DNA of 7,485 nt. Source: JAJXWB01 sp039808645 (lineage in GTDB: Bacteria; Pseudomonadota; Alphaproteobacteria; Rhizobiales; Beijerinckiaceae). Positions 6,118 to 7,485 of this stretch are shown piece after piece (position 1 is the first letter of the stretch; each line of letters begins with the position of its first letter). A program made the position numbers and the translations under genes. The notes under the pieces were generated by a model that was given only the letters and a program-made list of their open reading frames with translations, made no database searches and had not been told where the DNA came from. Location: positions 1-7,485 of the forward strand of contig JBDHTL010000159.1 of the NCBI GenBank assembly GCA_039808645.1, read 5' to 3'.

Positions 6118-7092
6118 TCAGCGGATCGCGCCGGTCGGTTCGTCGTCGCCGGGATCGAAGGCGCCGTCGTCGCGAAGGGTCGCGGGCGGCCGCGGTCTCG
6201 GGCTGAGGGCGAGCGCGCGTTGAATGCTGGCCGGATCGAAGGCCTTCTCGCGGTCGTAGCGCGGCGGCTGCGGCGGCAGGCCGACGCTCGGGCCGGAATG
6301 CATGGCGTAGGCATTGTCGCCGGGCAGGCGCTTGGCCTGCGCAATGTCGGTCTCTTCCTCGACCTCGGGCGCCTCCGGCAGGTTGTCGCGGTCGGGGGCC
6401 GGCGCGAGCGTCGGGATCGCCGGCTTGCAGATGCGGCGGAGGCCCTTGCGGCTCGAGCCGTGCATGGCGAGGTCGACGTGGATGTGGTCGTAGTGGAAGC
6501 TGTTGGAGCCGGGCGCGAGCACGGTGGTGAAGCGTTCGCAGGCGCCGCCCTGCGCCTCGCGCAGGAAGGCGCGGGTCTGGTCGTCGCCGCGCGTCCAGTC
6601 GCGGCGGATGACGATGGAGCGGCCGTCGGCGAGCACGAAGCCGCCGATGTCGAGCGCATTGCCGAAAGCGTGTTCCGACAGGCGCGCGCCGATCTGGTTG
6701 TTCATGCCGCGGCAGGCGTAGGCGCCCATGGTGTTGATCTGCACGACGGGCTGGCCGAAGCGCGCCTGCGCCGCGGGCTGCAACGTGCCCGCGACCCAGT
6801 CGTCGAGTTCGGCGACCATCGAGCAGTCGAGCGTCGAGCGGGAATTGAGCCTGACCGTTCCGCCCTGCAGCGCGGTGACGTGCAGCGGGCGCGTCAGGCC
6901 GCAGATGCCGGGGCCGCTGATCTCGGAGGCCGGCTGCACATAGGCCGACGCCTGCACGCGCTTCTCGGCGAAGCAGGCGTTCTCGGCGGCCGCGCGCCAG
7001 GCCGGACGCTTCGGCCGGTCGTAGACCGAACAGGCCGAGAGCAGCGACACGAGCCCGGCAAGGGCGAGATATGGCAATGCGCGATGCGCCAT
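6118..7092 (-). CDS. Extensin-like lipoprotein with an M15-peptidase-type metal motif
   Basis: This 324-residue envelope protein belongs to the bacterial extensin-like C-terminal family, which I recall grouped with the LAS/M15 (MD-clan) peptidoglycan peptidases. Residues 1-20 are a signal peptide, and the lipobox L18-S-A-C21 predicts lipidation at Cys21. The conserved domain spans about 38-222. It has paired cysteines (C40, C64, C90, C127, C185, C222) and GICGLTRPL near the front. The motif S139-x-H141-x2-G144-x-A146-x-D148 matches the SxHxxGxAxD zinc motif of VanY-type carboxypeptidases. HYDHIHVDL (200-208) supplies the later histidine ligand. Residues 225-324 are a Pro/Asp/Glu-rich, probably disordered tail. 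The ATG at 7092 is fixed by the signal peptide, and an in-frame stop lies just upstream. It probably acts on, or binds to, peptidoglycan in the periplasm; enzymatic activity is an inference. Confidence 0.92.
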   Translation of the reverse strand: MAHRALPYLALAGLVSLLSACSVYDRPKRPAWRAAAENACFAEKRVQASAYVQPASEISGPGICGLTRPLHVTALQGGTVRLNSRSTLDCSMVAELDDWVAGTLQPAAQARFGQPVVQINTMGAYACRGMNNQIGARLSEHAFGNALDIGGFVLADGRSIVIRRDWTRGDDQTRAFLREAQGGACERFTTVLAPGSNSFHYDHIHVDLAMHGSSRKGLRRICKPAIPTLAPAPDRDNLPEAPEVEEETDIAQAKRLPGDNAYAMHSGPSVGLPPQPPRYDREKAFDPASIQRALALSPRPRPPATLRDDGAFDPGDDEPTGAIR

Positions 7093-7112
7093 TCGCGTAG
7101 GGATGGCGACCG

Positions 7113-7148
7113 CGCGTTAATGCAGCGGGAAGAAAGAGGGTTAACGCG
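7113..7148. repeat. 8-bp inverted repeat upstream of the extensin-like gene
   Basis: CGCGTTAA (7113-7120) and TTAACGCG (7141-7148) are perfect inverted arms around a 20-base purine-rich spacer (on plus), ending 21 bp upstream of the extensin-like start. The arms contain TTAA, as CtrA sites do, but the spacing (20 rather than 7 bases between TTAA elements) does not fit a standard CtrA box. It may be an operator for an unidentified dimeric regulator. No clear -35/-10 pair was found in the 200 bp between this gene and the terminator at 7294. Confidence 0.4.
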
Positions 7149-7293
7149 TCGAATTTGTCCGGGTGTTTCGTCGAAGCCGATCAAGCCGCGCCGTCGGCTT
7201 TGCAACGCGAAACGGATCGCGAGGCCGCCGAGTTCGCAGACGAAGAATTGGCGGCGCTATACGCGCCAGGCTTCACGCGCCGAGAAAGGCATG

Positions 7294-7321
7294 AAAAAAG
7301 CGCCGGCCTTTCGGCCGGCGC
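7294..7321 (-). terminator. Intrinsic (rho-independent) terminator of the DUF2852-type gene
   Basis: On the minus strand a perfect 9-bp stem, GCGCCGGCC (7321-7313) with GGCCGGCGC (7308-7300), is closed by a GAAA tetraloop and followed by six T (7299-7294). It starts 15 bases after the stop of the upstream gene. This is the clearest terminator in the window and isolates the extensin-like gene from its upstream neighbour. Confidence 0.93.
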
Positions 7322-7336
7322 CTCGTGTCGGAAAGA

Positions 7337-7485
7337 TCAGGCCTGCGGGCCGGAGACGTCCGGTGCCTGCGGCGGCTGCGGGGCCTGCGGCGGCTGGGAG
7401 CGGCGCTCGCTCATGAAGCGCTCGAATTCCTCGCGGTCGCGGGCGCGGCGCAACTTGTCGAGATGCTCGGCGAAGTCGCGTTCGG
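7337..7485 (-). CDS. DUF2852-type protein, C-terminal 48 residues
   Basis: Only the C-terminal end of this gene lies in the window; the reading frame continues past base 7485. The visible protein begins ERDFAEHLDKLRRARDREEF and continues ERFMSERR, a charged helical region that I recognise as the end of the alphaproteobacterial DUF2852 family. That family is usually small, with N-terminal membrane segments, and has no assigned function. It finishes with a Pro/Gln/Ala-rich tail (QPPQAP repeated) and ends at the TGA at 7339-7337. The tail looks disordered and is longer than I would expect after the conserved ERR. The intrinsic terminator 15 bases downstream confirms the gene end. The family call rests on remembered motif similarity over about 30 residues, so it is moderately sure. 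Confidence 0.72.
   Translation of the reverse strand, partial: ERDFAEHLDKLRRARDREEFERFMSERRSQPPQAPQPPQAPDVSGPQA
7365..7396. repeat. Two 18-bp-spaced direct repeats in the Pro/Gln tail
   Basis: GCCTGCGGCGGCTG occurs at 7365-7378 and again at 7383-7396, exactly 18 bases apart, so the repeat is in frame and encodes two QPPQAP units of the protein tail. This is a small in-frame tandem duplication, the kind of site that varies in length between strains. Confidence 0.7.

Noticed and set aside
4322..6223. Long plus-strand open frame opposite the P450 and the small gene
   Set aside because: It is antisense to a complete P450 and has no domain, no plausible ribosome site and a low-complexity composition.
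7109..7148. CtrA binding site upstream of the extensin-like gene
   Set aside because: The two TTAA elements are 20 bases apart, not the 7 required for a full CtrA box.
7155..7290. Plus-strand frame with protein-like composition (EADQAAPSALQRETDREAAE and onward) in the gap upstream of the lipoprotein gene
   Set aside because: It has no ATG or GTG start and no ribosome site, and it has no stop before running through the terminator and antisense to the DUF2852-type gene. A decayed gene fragment cannot be excluded, but nothing supports a functional gene.
6220..7416. Plus-strand open frame opposite the extensin-like gene, reading through the terminator
   Set aside because: It crosses a strong minus-strand terminator and two minus-strand genes, and the translation is Arg/Gly/Val-rich without motifs.

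Overview
The window is GC-rich, gene-dense chromosomal DNA of an alphaproteobacterium, most likely a member of the Hyphomicrobiales (Rhizobiales). This rests on the base composition, on a DUF2852-type C-terminus and an extensin-like lipoprotein (both typical of that group), and on a KirBac channel and a membrane-anchored FMN glutamate-synthase-like protein of the kind found there. The genus is not identifiable from sequence reading alone.

Layout, left to right. At 1-702 (minus) lies the N-terminal part of an HlyD/EmrA-type membrane fusion protein, truncated by the window edge. A compact divergent control region (767-837) separates it from a TetR/AcrR-family repressor gene at 845-1525 (plus). 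Two near-identical 15-bp palindromes flank overlapping, oppositely oriented promoters there, which is the layout of a self-regulated drug or solvent efflux locus. The repressor gene converges on a minus-strand gene for an FMN-binding glutamate-synthase-like protein (1529-3148); only three bases separate the two stop codons, and both stops lie inside one short hairpin.

Everything to the right is on the minus strand. Read in transcription order it is: the end of a DUF2852-type gene (7485-7337) with a strong intrinsic terminator; an extensin-like lipoprotein carrying an M15-peptidase-like metal motif (7092-6118); a small uncharacterised protein of 67 residues (5920-5717); a soluble cytochrome P450 (5629-4247) with a recognisable promoter; 50 bp behind it a KirBac-type inward-rectifier potassium channel (4196-3315); and then the FMN glutamate-synthase-like gene.

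The clearest functional unit is the HlyD/TetR efflux control module. The P450 and the potassium channel are probably co-transcribed, but no functional link between them is established here. I see no tRNA or rRNA, CRISPR array, transposon, phage gene, toxin-antitoxin pair or defence system. Most of the window is ordinary core or accessory chromosome. The points most worth a second look are the symmetric operator-promoter element, the P450-KirBac pairing, the membrane-anchored glutamate-synthase-like protein with no glutaminase domain, and the small unknown gene.
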